Assembly: GCF_002591975.1 (NCBI RefSeq)
Contig: NZ_NVQE01000037.1
Span: forward strand, 1-55,078
Source: Mycobacterium neglectum
GTDB taxonomy: Bacteria; Actinomycetota; Actinomycetes; Mycobacteriales; Mycobacteriaceae
Length of the DNA stretch: 55,078 nucleotides
Reading direction: 5' to 3'
Below, piece by piece: positions 16,220 to 25,156 of this stretch. The notes below the pieces were generated by a model. It saw only the letters and a list, made by a program, of their open reading frames with translations. It was not told where the DNA came from and made no database searches. The position numbers and the translations under genes are program-made. Each line of letters starts with the position of its first letter. Positions within the stretch are counted from its first letter, which is position 1.

Positions 16220-17166
16220 GCGAACCGGTCATCGTCGCGCGCAACGTCGTCAAGGGCGAGGTCTCGGTGTCGCCCTTCGGCGCCGACGACCAGATCGGCA
16301 TGCTGAACCTGCTGACGTCCGACTCCACTCGTGATGTGCTGGCCCGGGCGGATGGCGGCCACGTCATCGATCTGTCGGTGGACGTGTTCGTCGGCATGCC
16401 GACGTGGACGGCAGGCGGCGAGCCCCCGTTCCAGATGTGGATGGAACACACGCCCCGCGGCACCGCGGTCGACGACCCGATCGGCGTCGGCAGGGCACAC
16501 AACGAACACGTCAGCTGGTCGGCAGACTCGATGTCGATGTTCATCCACACCGGCACCCACATCGACACCCTCAACCATTACGGCTATGACGGCCGGATCT
16601 GGAACGGGTTCAGTGCCGACGAGCATCTCGGCACCAAGCACTGGAATATCGCTGGCGCAGATGCCTTCCCGCCGATCATCGCCCGCGGTGTCCTGATCGA
16701 TGTGGCCGCATTGCACGGTGTCGAGGTACTTCCCGACAGCTACGCGATCGGGCGGGCCGACGTAGAGTCCGCGCTGGAACGGCAGGGCGTCGAGTTACAG
16801 GTCGGCGACGTCGTCTGCGTACGCACCGGCCGGGGCAGCGTCTGGCCCGACGCCGCACGCTATCTGCCGCGCGAGCCCGGGCTGAACCTCGAGGGCGCGA
16901 GCTACATCGCGGAGGCGGGGTCGATCGCGATCGGCGCAGACAACATCGCGTTGGAAGCCCTGCCCTCGGCCGACCCCGACAACTGGCTGCCGGTGCACAC
17001 CTATCTGCTCGCCGAGTGCGGGGTACCCATCATCGAGGTGCTCGAACTCGAAGAGTTGTCCCGCCAGAAACTGTACGAATTCGCCTTCGTGGGTGCATGT
17101 ATGAAGATCCGCGGCGCCACCGGTGGCCCGATGCGTCCCCTCGCTATGCCGTTCAAGGAGAGCTGA
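16216..17166 (+). CDS. Cyclase/kynurenine formamidase-like hydrolase
   Basis: A 316-aa protein of the cyclase family (PF04199). The metal motif is intact as HTGTHIDTLNH, giving His111, His115, Asp117 and His121, and a further His/Glu pair occurs near the C-terminus. Related enzymes include bacterial kynurenine formamidase, isatin hydrolase and mandelamide-type hydrolases, which open or hydrolyse amide or ring bonds. The long form with DDQIGMLNLL near the N-terminus resembles the larger actinobacterial and fungal members. Start and stop overlap both neighbours. In this operon it may open a ring or cleave an amide; the substrate is unknown. Confidence 0.9.
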   Translation: MSEPVIVARNVVKGEVSVSPFGADDQIGMLNLLTSDSTRDVLARADGGHVIDLSVDVFVGMPTWTAGGEPPFQMWMEHTPRGTAVDDPIGVGRAHNEHVSWSADSMSMFIHTGTHIDTLNHYGYDGRIWNGFSADEHLGTKHWNIAGADAFPPIIARGVLIDVAALHGVEVLPDSYAIGRADVESALERQGVELQVGDVVCVRTGRGSVWPDAARYLPREPGLNLEGASYIAEAGSIAIGADNIALEALPSADPDNWLPVHTYLLAECGVPIIEVLELEELSRQKLYEFAFVGACMKIRGATGGPMRPLAMPFKES

Positions 17167-18206
17167 TGCCACGAGTCACAGATGTACATGCGCACTACAT
17201 CCCGGTCGATTCGGTCGATCTGATGGCCACCGGCCGAGTACCGGTGGCCCTGCACGAGGACGACGGCGTGCCCGGCTGTATCGGGCTGAACGGCATGCGG
17301 GTCGGCACCACGATCGGCGCGCTCAGCGATGTGGAGCAGATGCTGACCGCCATGGACGCGGCGGGCGTCGACGTCCGCGTGATTTCGCCGCCCCCGTTCA
17401 CCTACCGTTACTGGGCCGATCCCGCCGAGACGCTGACGCTGCACCGCAGAATCAACGAGGCGACGGCCGACGTGGTGGCCCGGTACCCCAACCGCTTTGT
17501 GGGCCTCGCGTCCGTGCCGTTGCAGGCGCCGAACCTCGCGGTGCCCGAACTGCACAGGGCGCTGGACGAACTCGGCCTCGCCGGCCTTACCGTGGGAACC
17601 AACGTCGCGGGCGGCAACCTCGCCGACGACGGCCCCTCGACAGTCCTCGCCGCGCTGGCCGAACACGACGCTCCGCTGCTCGTGCATCCCGACTTCGTGC
17701 CCACGGAGCGCATCGCCCAGCACTATCTGGTCAACCTGCTCGGCATGCCTCACGAGTCCGCGATAGCGCTCGCGAACCTGCTGCTGTCGGGCCGGCTCGA
17801 CGAATTGTCCTCTCTGCGACTGTGCTTCGTACACGGCGGCGGGACGCTGCCCTACCTGCTCGGCCGCCTGGACAAGGGGTGGGCGGTGCGTCCGGAGACC
17901 CGATCGGCCACCGGCGTGCCGCCGTCGGAAGGGCTCGACCGGGTCTGGTTCGACTCGCTGACCCACTCGCCGCTGGCGCTGCGCTACCTGATCGATCTCG
18001 TCGGCCGCGATCACGTCGTGGTCGGTTCCGACAGCCCCTTCGATGTCGAGGAGGCGCAACCGCTGCAGCGGCTACGGCAGTGTCCCGGTCTGACCGGAGA
18101 CGAGGAGACGGCTATCGTGCACGCCTCGGCGGTGGCGTGGTTGCACGGCCCGAATGCCGACCCGTACACCACCTCCACCACGACAGCGAGGAGTACCGTC
18201 CCGTGA
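17166..18206 (+). CDS. ACMSD-like metal-dependent amidohydrolase/decarboxylase, second of two
   Basis: A 346-aa member of the same TIM-barrel family as the product at 15224 but strongly diverged. Visible ligands are His8 and His10 in DVHAH, a histidine in LLVHPDF, the FVHGGGTLPYLLGRLD block and the final aspartate in VVGSDSPFD. The ATG shares one base with the preceding stop (TGATG), and the stop overlaps the cupin's GTG start. Two decarboxylase-like enzymes in one operon suggest sequential steps on related intermediates or a heteromeric enzyme, which is inference. Confidence 0.9.
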   Translation: MPRVTDVHAHYIPVDSVDLMATGRVPVALHEDDGVPGCIGLNGMRVGTTIGALSDVEQMLTAMDAAGVDVRVISPPPFTYRYWADPAETLTLHRRINEATADVVARYPNRFVGLASVPLQAPNLAVPELHRALDELGLAGLTVGTNVAGGNLADDGPSTVLAALAEHDAPLLVHPDFVPTERIAQHYLVNLLGMPHESAIALANLLLSGRLDELSSLRLCFVHGGGTLPYLLGRLDKGWAVRPETRSATGVPPSEGLDRVWFDSLTHSPLALRYLIDLVGRDHVVVGSDSPFDVEEAQPLQRLRQCPGLTGDEETAIVHASAVAWLHGPNADPYTTSTTTARSTVP

Positions 18207-18541
18207 AGATCGTCCGCTTTGACGATTCACCGACGTTCGAGCCCAAGGGCCACGCGGGCGTCCTCAACCATGCCCTGGTCAGCACCGAGTGGCACGACAC
18301 CCCCGAGGTCGGCGTGTGGTGGGGTCGCTTCGACGACGGCGGCGCGTCGAACCTGCACATCCACGTCGGCGCCACGCAGGTCTATGTGGTCTTGGCTGGG
18401 ACGTTCGTCGTGGACGACGGCGAGACGGAACACCGGCTGAACGCACGGGACACCGCGATCATCGGCCCCGATGAACCGCACCGTATTCGCGCCGAAGGAG
18501 ACGCCGAGGTGATGGTCGTGACGACGCCGGGTCTTCGCTGA
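18203..18541 (+). CDS. Small cupin-domain protein
   Basis: A 112-aa single-domain cupin. Motif 1 is NLHIHVGATQVYVVLAGTF, with two histidines and the glutamine/tyrosine positions, and motif 2 is IIGPDEPHRIRAEG with the third histidine, enough to bind a metal. The start is GTG at 18203, overlapping the previous stop by 4 bp. It is the last gene of the operon. Single-domain cupins act as dioxygenases, isomerases or binding proteins; here a ring-cleavage or isomerase step is possible but unproven. Confidence 0.85.
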   Translation: MKIVRFDDSPTFEPKGHAGVLNHALVSTEWHDTPEVGVWWGRFDDGGASNLHIHVGATQVYVVLAGTFVVDDGETEHRLNARDTAIIGPDEPHRIRAEGDAEVMVVTTPGLR

Positions 18542-18595
18542 CGCATCCCCAGTTACATCGGAGATGCACTCAGGGTCAGTGACTCGGGCTGAGAA

Positions 18596-19876
<1,281 letters not shown>

Positions 19877-20186
19877 GTGGTGAGGTCCTACTTTCCTTGT
19901 TCGCAAACGGTATTGAATCGGTTCGCTACGAGATCCCACTGGGTGTTAGACCCGACGCTACCCGCTTGTTCCAGCGCGAGGCGACCGATAAAGCCGAATC
20001 GCGTGTTTGGTATTCATTTGTGTGGGCAGAACATATCGCCTAAACCACCCCGCAACCCCTCCGAACGCGCTGGCGCGGCCTGGCGTGTCGCCGCCGTTAC
20101 CTCTTCGGGAGCCGTCCGCAACCAAAGTACCCGTCGCTGAGCAGTTACCTGCAACCGCGCGTTCTGCTTACGGCAGACGACCGAGA
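19877..20186. other. clpX upstream intergenic region
   Basis: This 310-bp stretch lies between the clpX start and the end of the secreted glycine/proline-rich gene. It must hold the clpX promoter and untranslated leader on the minus strand. AGTAGGACC 12 bases before the ATG is a weak ribosome-binding site. I see no convincing terminator, small gene or clean operator in it. Confidence 0.5.
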
Positions 20187-20516
20187 CTATCGGCGACCCG
20201 GTCCGACCGGCCCTGGGCCTACCGGACCTGGACCCACGGGGCCAGGACCCACCGGACCCACTCCGACCGGACCCACCACGCCCCCGACGCCGATTGGTCC
20301 GACGGGCCCGACAACCGGGTTGGGGGGGTTCACGTAGACGGTCGGGTCGACAGGCACGCACGTGACCGTGTACACGTCCCAGTACATCCCGTAAGGGCAT
20401 GGCGGTGGTGGTGGCGGTTGGGCGCTGCTGACCGCGGGTGATCCGAACTGCACCAATACACCGGCCGCCGCCGAACCGATCAGCGCCAGCATCGCCGCGC
20501 GAAGTCGTAGCCCCAC
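20187..20516 (-). CDS. Secreted proline/glycine-rich protein with GPVGP repeats
   Basis: A 109-aa exported protein. GTG at 20516 has a strong AGGGGAGG about 10 nt upstream and gives a clean signal peptide (Met-Gly-Leu-Arg-Leu-Arg, hydrophobic core AAMLALIGSAAAGVLV, cleavage near SSA-Q). The mature protein starts with QPPPPPP, then CPYGMYWDVYTVTCVPV with two cysteines able to form a disulfide, and ends in about 45 residues of collagen-like GPVGP repeats. Proteins with the CP.GM.WD.YT..C core occur in mycobacteria; their role is unknown. It lies between clpX and clpP2 on the same strand but is probably not functionally linked. Confidence 0.75.
   Translation of the reverse strand: MGLRLRAAMLALIGSAAAGVLVQFGSPAVSSAQPPPPPPCPYGMYWDVYTVTCVPVDPTVYVNPPNPVVGPVGPIGVGGVVGPVGVGPVGPGPVGPGPVGPGPVGPGRR
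20195..20300 (-). repeat. Degenerate tandem repeat coding for GPVGP units
   Basis: The 3' end of the secreted protein gene is built from degenerate 15-base units (pattern GG-CCx-ACx-GG-CCx) coding for Gly-Pro-Val-Gly-Pro on the minus strand. Such repeats can vary in copy number by slippage, and the exact borders are approximate. Confidence 0.6.
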
Positions 20517-20638
20517 GATCGTGCCCCTCCCCTGCTGCCGTGCCCGTCTGCACGGTGTCGACAGCTTGCCACGCGGGATGGACCCCGACGCGCGGTTCGG
20601 CGGCATTACCCACCGGGGACGTACGGCAACCGCTTAGC

Positions 20639-21322
20639 TCAGGAGGTCTGCGCGGAGAGCTTGCGGTACTCAAGGACGGTGTCGATCACGCCGTACTCCT
20701 TGGCCTCCGCGGCCGTCAGGATCTTGTCGCGGTCGGTGTCCTTGCGGATCTGCGCAGCGTCCTTGCCGGTGTGGTGGGCCAGGGTGGTCTCCATCAACGT
20801 GCGCATCCGCTCGATCTCCTTGGCCTGGATCTCCAGATCGGAGAATTGGCCCTGGATGACGCCGGACAGCGCGGGTTGGTGGATCAGGATCCGGGCGTTG
20901 GGCAGCGCGAGGCGCTTACCGGGGCTTCCCGCGGCGAGCAGCACAGCGGCCGCCGATGCGGCCTGGCCGAGGCAGACGGTCTGGATGTCAGCCCGCACGT
21001 ACTGCATGGTGTCGTAGATCGCCATCAGCGACGTGAACGAGCCACCCGGCGAGTTGATGTACATGGTGATGTCGCGGTCGGGATCAAGCGACTCGAGCAC
21101 CAGCAGCTGGGCCATGATGTCGTTCGCCGACGCGTCGTCGACCTGCACGCCGAGGAAGATGATGCGCTCCTCGAACAGCTTGTTGTACGGGTTGGACTCC
21201 TTGACGCCGAAGCTCGAATGCTCGATGAACGACGGCAGGATGTAGCGGGCCTGGGGCTGGATCACGGCACCGCCGTGGGGCTGGAGGCGGGGGTCAGCCT
21301 GGAGATGGGTGCGGTCGGTCAT
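20639..21322 (-). CDS. clpP2: ClpP2, ATP-dependent Clp protease proteolytic subunit
   Basis: A 227-aa serine peptidase subunit. The catalytic serine is in GQAASAAAVLL, the histidine in ARILIHQP, and the aspartate in KDTDRDK; NSPGGSFTSLMAIYD is the oligomer/oxyanion region. In mycobacteria ClpP2 pairs with ClpP1 in a mixed tetradecamer that is essential. The start ATG 21322 overlaps the clpP1 stop (ATGA). The first 20 or so residues are a polar extension, making it somewhat longer than the 214-aa M. tuberculosis protein; a later start is possible but none is clearly better. Confidence 0.97.
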   Translation of the reverse strand: MTDRTHLQADPRLQPHGGAVIQPQARYILPSFIEHSSFGVKESNPYNKLFEERIIFLGVQVDDASANDIMAQLLVLESLDPDRDITMYINSPGGSFTSLMAIYDTMQYVRADIQTVCLGQAASAAAVLLAAGSPGKRLALPNARILIHQPALSGVIQGQFSDLEIQAKEIERMRTLMETTLAHHTGKDAAQIRKDTDRDKILTAAEAKEYGVIDTVLEYRKLSAQTS

Positions 21323-21930
21323 TTGTCTAGTCCTGCGGTCGGGCCGGTGCCATTGATATTGGCGCTGGTGATGATGTGGTCGACGAAGCCGTATTCGAGC
21401 GCCTCCGGGGCGGTGAACCACCGGTCGCGGTCGGAGTCCGCCTCGATCCGCTCGAGGGTCTGCCCGGTGAACTCGGCGTTCAACCGGAACATCTCCTTCT
21501 TGATGACCGCGAACTGCTCGGCCTGGATCGCGATGTCCGCAGCGCCACCGGTGATACCGCCGAGTGGCTGGTGCATCAGGATCCGGGCGTGCGGGAGCGC
21601 GTAGCGCTTGCCCTTGGTGCCCGCTGCGAGCAGGAACTCACCCATCGATGCGGCCATGCCCATCGCGTAGGTGGCGACATCGCACGGTGCGAGGACCATG
21701 GTGTCGTAGATCGCCATGCCCGCGCTGATCGATCCGCCGGGCGAGTTGATGTAGAGGTGGATGTCCTTGGTGGGATCTTCGGCGGACAACAGCAGAATCT
21801 GCGCGCACAGCCTGTTGGCGATGTCGTCGTCGACCTGTGATCCCAGGAAGATGATGCGCTCGGACAGCAACCGCTCGTAGACAGAGTCGACGAGGTTGAG
21901 ACCGGGCGATGCACCACGCATGTCAGTCAC
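21319..21930 (-). CDS. clpP1: ClpP1, ATP-dependent Clp protease proteolytic subunit
   Basis: A 203-aa peptidase subunit with catalytic serine in GMAASMGEFLL, histidine in ARILMHQPLGG and aspartate in ADSDRDRW. It forms the active mixed complex with ClpP2, the next gene. The frame continues to a TTG at 21954, but GTG 21930 begins (M)TDMRG like M. tuberculosis ClpP1 (VTDM) and has AGCAGG nine bases upstream, so I prefer it. About 85 bp upstream, between the trigger factor stop and this start, is a ClgR-like box. Confidence 0.97.
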   Translation of the reverse strand: MTDMRGASPGLNLVDSVYERLLSERIIFLGSQVDDDIANRLCAQILLLSAEDPTKDIHLYINSPGGSISAGMAIYDTMVLAPCDVATYAMGMAASMGEFLLAAGTKGKRYALPHARILMHQPLGGITGGAADIAIQAEQFAVIKKEMFRLNAEFTGQTLERIEADSDRDRWFTAPEALEYGFVDHIITSANINGTGPTAGLDK

Positions 21931-22014
21931 GACTGAATACCTGCTTTCTTTCAAGTCCTACCACTCACCGACACTAACCAACCTGCAGCAGCGTGCACTC
22001 CCTAGACAGGCCGC

Positions 22015-22028
22015 GTTCGCTCACAGCG
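22015..22028 (-). promoter_or_regulatory. ClgR-like box upstream of clpP1P2
   Basis: Read on the minus strand, CGCTGTGAGCGAAC holds the CGCT-nnn-AGCG dyad expected for the Clp gene activator ClgR. In M. tuberculosis ClgR is known to activate clpP1P2. The box sits directly after the trigger factor stop and about 85 bp before the clpP1 GTG, a fitting place. Binding is inferred. Confidence 0.5.
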
Positions 22029-23453
22029 TCACTTGGTGTCGGCAGTTTCCTCGTCTTGTGTGTCGGCTGGAGCTTCTTCTGCGACTTCTTCTTCGGCTGG
22101 AGTTTCGGGTGCTTCCGGTACGTCGGCATCGCCACCCCGGGAGAAGAACTCCGAGGTGTCCACCACCTCACCGTTCGAATCGGTGACGGTGGCACCCTCC
22201 ACGATGTGCGCGACGGCGAGCCCGCGGCGCACGTCGGCGAACAGCGCCGCCAACTGGTTGTTCTCCTGCAGAGCGGCCAGTAGCTGTTGCGGCTCCATAC
22301 CGTACTGCTGCGACATCAACATCAGCCGCTGGGTGATGTCCTGCTGACCGACCTGGACGTCGAGCTTGTCGGCGATCGCGTCCACCAGGAGCTGGGTGCT
22401 GACCGCCTTTTCCGCGTTGGTGCGGTTCTCGGTGTCGAACTGCTCGCGGCTGCTGCCCTGGGCTTCGAGTGCCTCGGCGAACCGAGCCTCGTCGTGGTCA
22501 AGCCCGTGGATCGCATTGTGCAGCGCCTCGTCCACCTGCCCCTGCACGACGTTCTCGGGGAGCGGCACGTCGACCTGCTCGAGCAGCGTCTCGAGCACCT
22601 TGTCGCGGATCAGTTCGGCCTGCTGGACGCGCTTGCGCGTACTCAGCTGCTCGGTAAGGCTGTTCTTGAGCTCGTCGATGGTGTCGAATTCGCTTGCAAG
22701 TTGGGCGAATTCGTCGTCGGGCTCAGGCAGCTCGCGCTCCTTGACCGACTTGACCGTGACGGTCACCTGGGCGTCCTCACCGGCATGCGTTCCGGCGGCG
22801 AGCTTGGTGGTGAAGACGCGGGTCTCCCCCTCCTTGAGCCCGATGATCGCCTCGTCAAGGCCTTCGATCAGCTGGCCGGAGCCGATCTCGTGGGACAAAC
22901 CCTCGGTCTTGGCCTCCGGCAGATCCTCGCCGTCGACGGTCGCCGACAGGTCGATGGAGACGAAGTCGCCGTCTTCGGCGGCGCGGTCCACACCGGTCAG
23001 CGTGCCGAAGCGCGCGCGCAGGTTCTGCAGCTCGGTGTCGACCTCTTCGTCGGTCACTTCGATGGCGTCGACGGTGAGCTCCAGTGCGTCGAGGTCCGGG
23101 AGTTCGAGCTCGGGACGGATGTCGACCTCGGCGGTGAACTCCAGGTCCTCGCCGTACTCCTTCTTGGTGACCTCGATCTCGGGCTGGCCGATGGGTCGCA
23201 GATCGGAGGTCGTCACCGCCTCGCTGTACCGGCCCGGCACGGCATCACTGACGACCTGGTCCAGCATGGCCTCGCGCCCGAAGCGGGCCTCGAGGAGCTT
23301 GCGCGGCGCCTTGCCGGGCCGGAAGCCGGGCAGCCGGACCTGGCTGGCCAACTGCTTGAAAGCCTTGTCGAATTCGGGTTCGAGTTCTGTGAAGGGCACC
23401 TCCACGTTGATGCGAACCCTGGTCGGGCTCAACTTCTCGACGGTGCTCTTCAC
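22029..23453 (-). CDS. tig: Trigger factor, ribosome-associated chaperone/prolyl isomerase
   Basis: A 474-aa trigger factor. The N-terminal ribosome-binding domain ends in the signature LPGFRPGKAPRKLLEARFG; the middle FKBP-like domain spans about residues 155-245 (DGDFVSIDLSATVDG); the C-terminal arms follow, ending in a very acidic Glu/Ala/Asp tail of about 40 residues (AEEEVAEEAPADTQDEE). It binds nascent chains at the exit tunnel. The open frame runs on through the tRNA-Pro gene, but GTG 23453 with GAGGAG upstream starts the canonical MKSTVEKLSPTRVRI. It heads the tig-clpP1-clpP2 order usual in bacteria. Confidence 0.97.
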   Translation of the reverse strand: MKSTVEKLSPTRVRINVEVPFTELEPEFDKAFKQLASQVRLPGFRPGKAPRKLLEARFGREAMLDQVVSDAVPGRYSEAVTTSDLRPIGQPEIEVTKKEYGEDLEFTAEVDIRPELELPDLDALELTVDAIEVTDEEVDTELQNLRARFGTLTGVDRAAEDGDFVSIDLSATVDGEDLPEAKTEGLSHEIGSGQLIEGLDEAIIGLKEGETRVFTTKLAAGTHAGEDAQVTVTVKSVKERELPEPDDEFAQLASEFDTIDELKNSLTEQLSTRKRVQQAELIRDKVLETLLEQVDVPLPENVVQGQVDEALHNAIHGLDHDEARFAEALEAQGSSREQFDTENRTNAEKAVSTQLLVDAIADKLDVQVGQQDITQRLMLMSQQYGMEPQQLLAALQENNQLAALFADVRRGLAVAHIVEGATVTDSNGEVVDTSEFFSRGGDADVPEAPETPAEEEVAEEAPADTQDEETADTK

Positions 23454-23503
23454 TCTCGTGCTCCTCGTAATTCTGGGTGGTTCTGGTCTTCGTGCGGGTG
23501 GAG

Positions 23504-23577
23504 TCGGGGTGACAGGATTTGAACCTGCGGCCTTCCGCTCCCAAAGCGGATGCGCTACCAAGCTGCGCTACACCCCG
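23504..23577 (-). tRNA. tRNA-Pro (anticodon UGG)
   Basis: A 74-nt cloverleaf on the minus strand. The acceptor stem is CGGGGTG/CACCCCG with discriminator A; the D arm is GCGCAGCTTGGTAGCGC; the anticodon loop is TTTGGGA (anticodon TGG); the T arm contains GGTTCAAATCC. The 3' CCA is not encoded. It lies 50 bp upstream of trigger factor. Confidence 0.97.
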
Positions 23578-23696
23578 CGCCGTCGCGGCCGCCCTCAAAA
23601 CACAGAACGACCACGCGAGATACTACGGCCTGGACGCGCGCCGCCTTTAATTGGATGATTCCGTGGGCGCCGGTACAGTCTGCTGGTGCAACACAC

Positions 23697-23767
23697 GCGG
23701 GCGTAGCTCAATGGTAGAGCCCTAGTCTTCCAAACTAGCTACGCGGGTTCGATTCCCGTCGCCCGCT
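23697..23767 (+). tRNA. tRNA-Gly (anticodon UCC)
   Basis: A 71-nt cloverleaf on the plus strand. The acceptor stem is GCGGGCG/CGCCCGC with discriminator T; the anticodon arm is CTAGT-CTTCCAA-ACTAG (anticodon TCC); the T arm contains GGTTCGATTCC. The 3' CCA is not encoded. It diverges from tRNA-Pro across 119 bp. Confidence 0.97.
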
Positions 23768-23790
23768 CTCAGGCCCCTGCCCTGATAGGA

Positions 23791-23819
23791 CCCGCCGCTG
23801 TGGGTGCTATCGCGGCGGG
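23791..23819 (+). terminator. Hairpin downstream of tRNA-Gly
   Basis: CCCGCCGC (23791-23798) pairs with GCGGCGGG (23812-23819) across a 13-nt loop, 23 bases after the tRNA. There is no T-run, as is common for mycobacterial terminators. Confidence 0.55.
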
Positions 23820-23862
23820 CTCGGTGGGCCGCGGCCCCGCTCGCCCACACGTCCACACAACA

Positions 23863-23893
23863 CTGCCGCCCCCGGTGAATCCGGAGGCGGCAG
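23863..23893. terminator. Strong hairpin at the 3' end of the secreted protein gene
   Basis: CTGCCGCC pairs with GGCGGCAG, and inside one mismatch CCGG pairs with CCGG around a 5-nt loop (TGAAT). It lies 18 bp beyond the stop of the minus-strand gene ending at 23912, and faces the tRNA-Gly transcript from the other side, so it may serve both. Confidence 0.65.
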
Positions 23894-23911
23894 CAGAAGA
23901 CTCAGATCAGA

Positions 23912-24262
23912 TCACCAGTCGCTGATGGGCGGGCCCACCGGGTACTCCCCTTCGTACGCGGACGCGGTGCTCCCGACCACGGCGCGGACGGTATCGCGGA
24001 CCTCACCCTGCGCGCTGACGACGCCGGCATCGGCGAGGCGAGTCTCGGCGATGCTGCTCGCCACACCGTAGTCATTGATGCGGATGACGGCGTTCTGCGT
24101 CTGCGAGGCGGTCACGACGGGGCTGGGGCTGATTTCGTCGACGTCGGCGCTGGCGGTGCCGCTACCGAGACCGATTGTGGCCGCGGCGACGGCGAATGAG
24201 CCCAAGCCGACCAGGCCCAGCTTCTTCGAATTGCGAGTGAGAGCCTTGGCACAACCAGCCAT
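23912..24262 (-). CDS. Small secreted protein of unknown function
   Basis: A 116-aa protein with a Sec signal peptide: basic stretch KALTRNSKK, hydrophobic core LGLVGLGSFAVAAATIGLG and cleavage at ASA-D. The mature part is about 75 residues, without cysteines, with VVTASQTQNAVIRINDYGVASS and a C-terminus rich in Pro and Gly. No domain is recognised. Two nearby ATGs exist; 24262 has AGGGGA seven bases upstream. A strong hairpin follows the stop. The large shared upstream gap with the divergent lipoprotein gene holds both promoters. Confidence 0.65.
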   Translation of the reverse strand: MAGCAKALTRNSKKLGLVGLGSFAVAAATIGLGSGTASADVDEISPSPVVTASQTQNAVIRINDYGVASSIAETRLADAGVVSAQGEVRDTVRAVVGSTASAYEGEYPVGPPISDW

Positions 24263-24521
24263 CAGCATTCCCCTTTTGTTAGGGAGGACGGTGGTCCTCA
24301 TGATGGAGTTCAGGGCCTTAAGACTAGCGTTCGGGCGTGATTCCTGCACACTCAATTCAACGTTACCGACTTTGATAATTCCCTGCTCACAGGGGGTTTA
24401 AGCAAGTCTCCAGGCGACTTTCAGCAAACTGCCAGCAATGTCGGCATCGCGCCGCCCACTCCTGTCCAGGTCGGCGGTCCGGTATCGGTCCGTTCCATGG
24501 ACGCAACTACGATTCGGCATT

Positions 24522-25088
24522 GTGCGCCGCTGTTGTGTCGCCGCCATTGCGGCATTGATGATGCTGCCGGGTTGCGCCGCCCAGTCCTCAGACGTCCAAC
24601 GGCCGCCGCCATCGGAGGAGTCCAGCGCCGTCGCCACTACTCCGCCATCCGGCGGTGTCTCTACTGCAGAAGTGCGCGAGGTCCGATCCGGTGACACCGC
24701 GCATCTGGTTGAGGTGCGACTGGCCGGCAATGACGGGTTCGACAGGGTAGTGCTTGAGTTCGCGGACCGGGTCCCGGGTTACACCGTCGGCTACCAGTCG
24801 CTGCCTGCGCGCGCCGACGCGTCAGGGGCGGAGATCCCGCTACCCGGGGCGAGCGCGGTGGTACAGGTCTCACTCCACCCGGCGACCGGTGCCGGATGGG
24901 GTGGCGACACACGCACCTACTTCGGCCCGTCAACGATTGCCGCCAGCACCACGCAGGTAACCGAAGTGAAGTCGGCTGGCGATTTCGAGGCGGTGCTGAC
25001 CTGGGTGGTCGGTCTGCGGGACACAGTTCCGTTCCGAGTCCTCGTACTCGACGGCCCACCTCGCTTGGTCATCGACTTTCAGCAGTGA
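24522..25088 (+). CDS. AMIN-like domain lipoprotein
   Basis: A 188-aa lipoprotein. The signal peptide begins MRRCCVAAIAALMML and ends in the lipobox LPGC (Cys18). After a Ser/Pro-rich linker the rest (about residues 55-188) fits the actinobacterial AMIN-like domain: GFDRVVLEFADRVPGYTVGY, VQVSLHPATG and a final GPPRLVIDFQQ. AMIN-type domains often target proteins to the cell envelope. I chose GTG 24522 because it puts two arginines right before the hydrophobic core; the frame is open to ATG 24438, adding 28 residues. No operon partner is evident. Confidence 0.75.
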   Translation: MRRCCVAAIAALMMLPGCAAQSSDVQRPPPSEESSAVATTPPSGGVSTAEVREVRSGDTAHLVEVRLAGNDGFDRVVLEFADRVPGYTVGYQSLPARADASGAEIPLPGASAVVQVSLHPATGAGWGGDTRTYFGPSTIAASTTQVTEVKSAGDFEAVLTWVVGLRDTVPFRVLVLDGPPRLVIDFQQ

Positions 25089-25156
25089 CTCACGGCAGCC
25101 CATAATCGGCGACACCCTCAAGCGGGGCTATCGCACGCCGTGACTCATGGTCGAGA

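Noticed and set aside
18542..18595. Possible terminator after the cupin gene
   Set aside because: Only a 5-bp CTCAG/CTGAG stem could be drawn, which is too weak to call.
22287..23522. Long plus-strand open frames opposite trigger factor
   Set aside because: They are antisense shadows caused by high GC codon bias. Trigger factor on the minus strand has clear domains, and these frames have none.
23454..23561. N-terminal extension of trigger factor running through the tRNA-Pro gene
   Set aside because: GTG 23453 has a good ribosome-binding site and gives the conserved N-terminus. The extension is just the antisense read of the tRNA.
23504..23767. tRNA pair as possible integration site for a phage or island
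   Set aside because: No duplicated tRNA 3' end, integrase or phage gene is seen nearby. Neighbouring genes are ordinary chromosomal ones.
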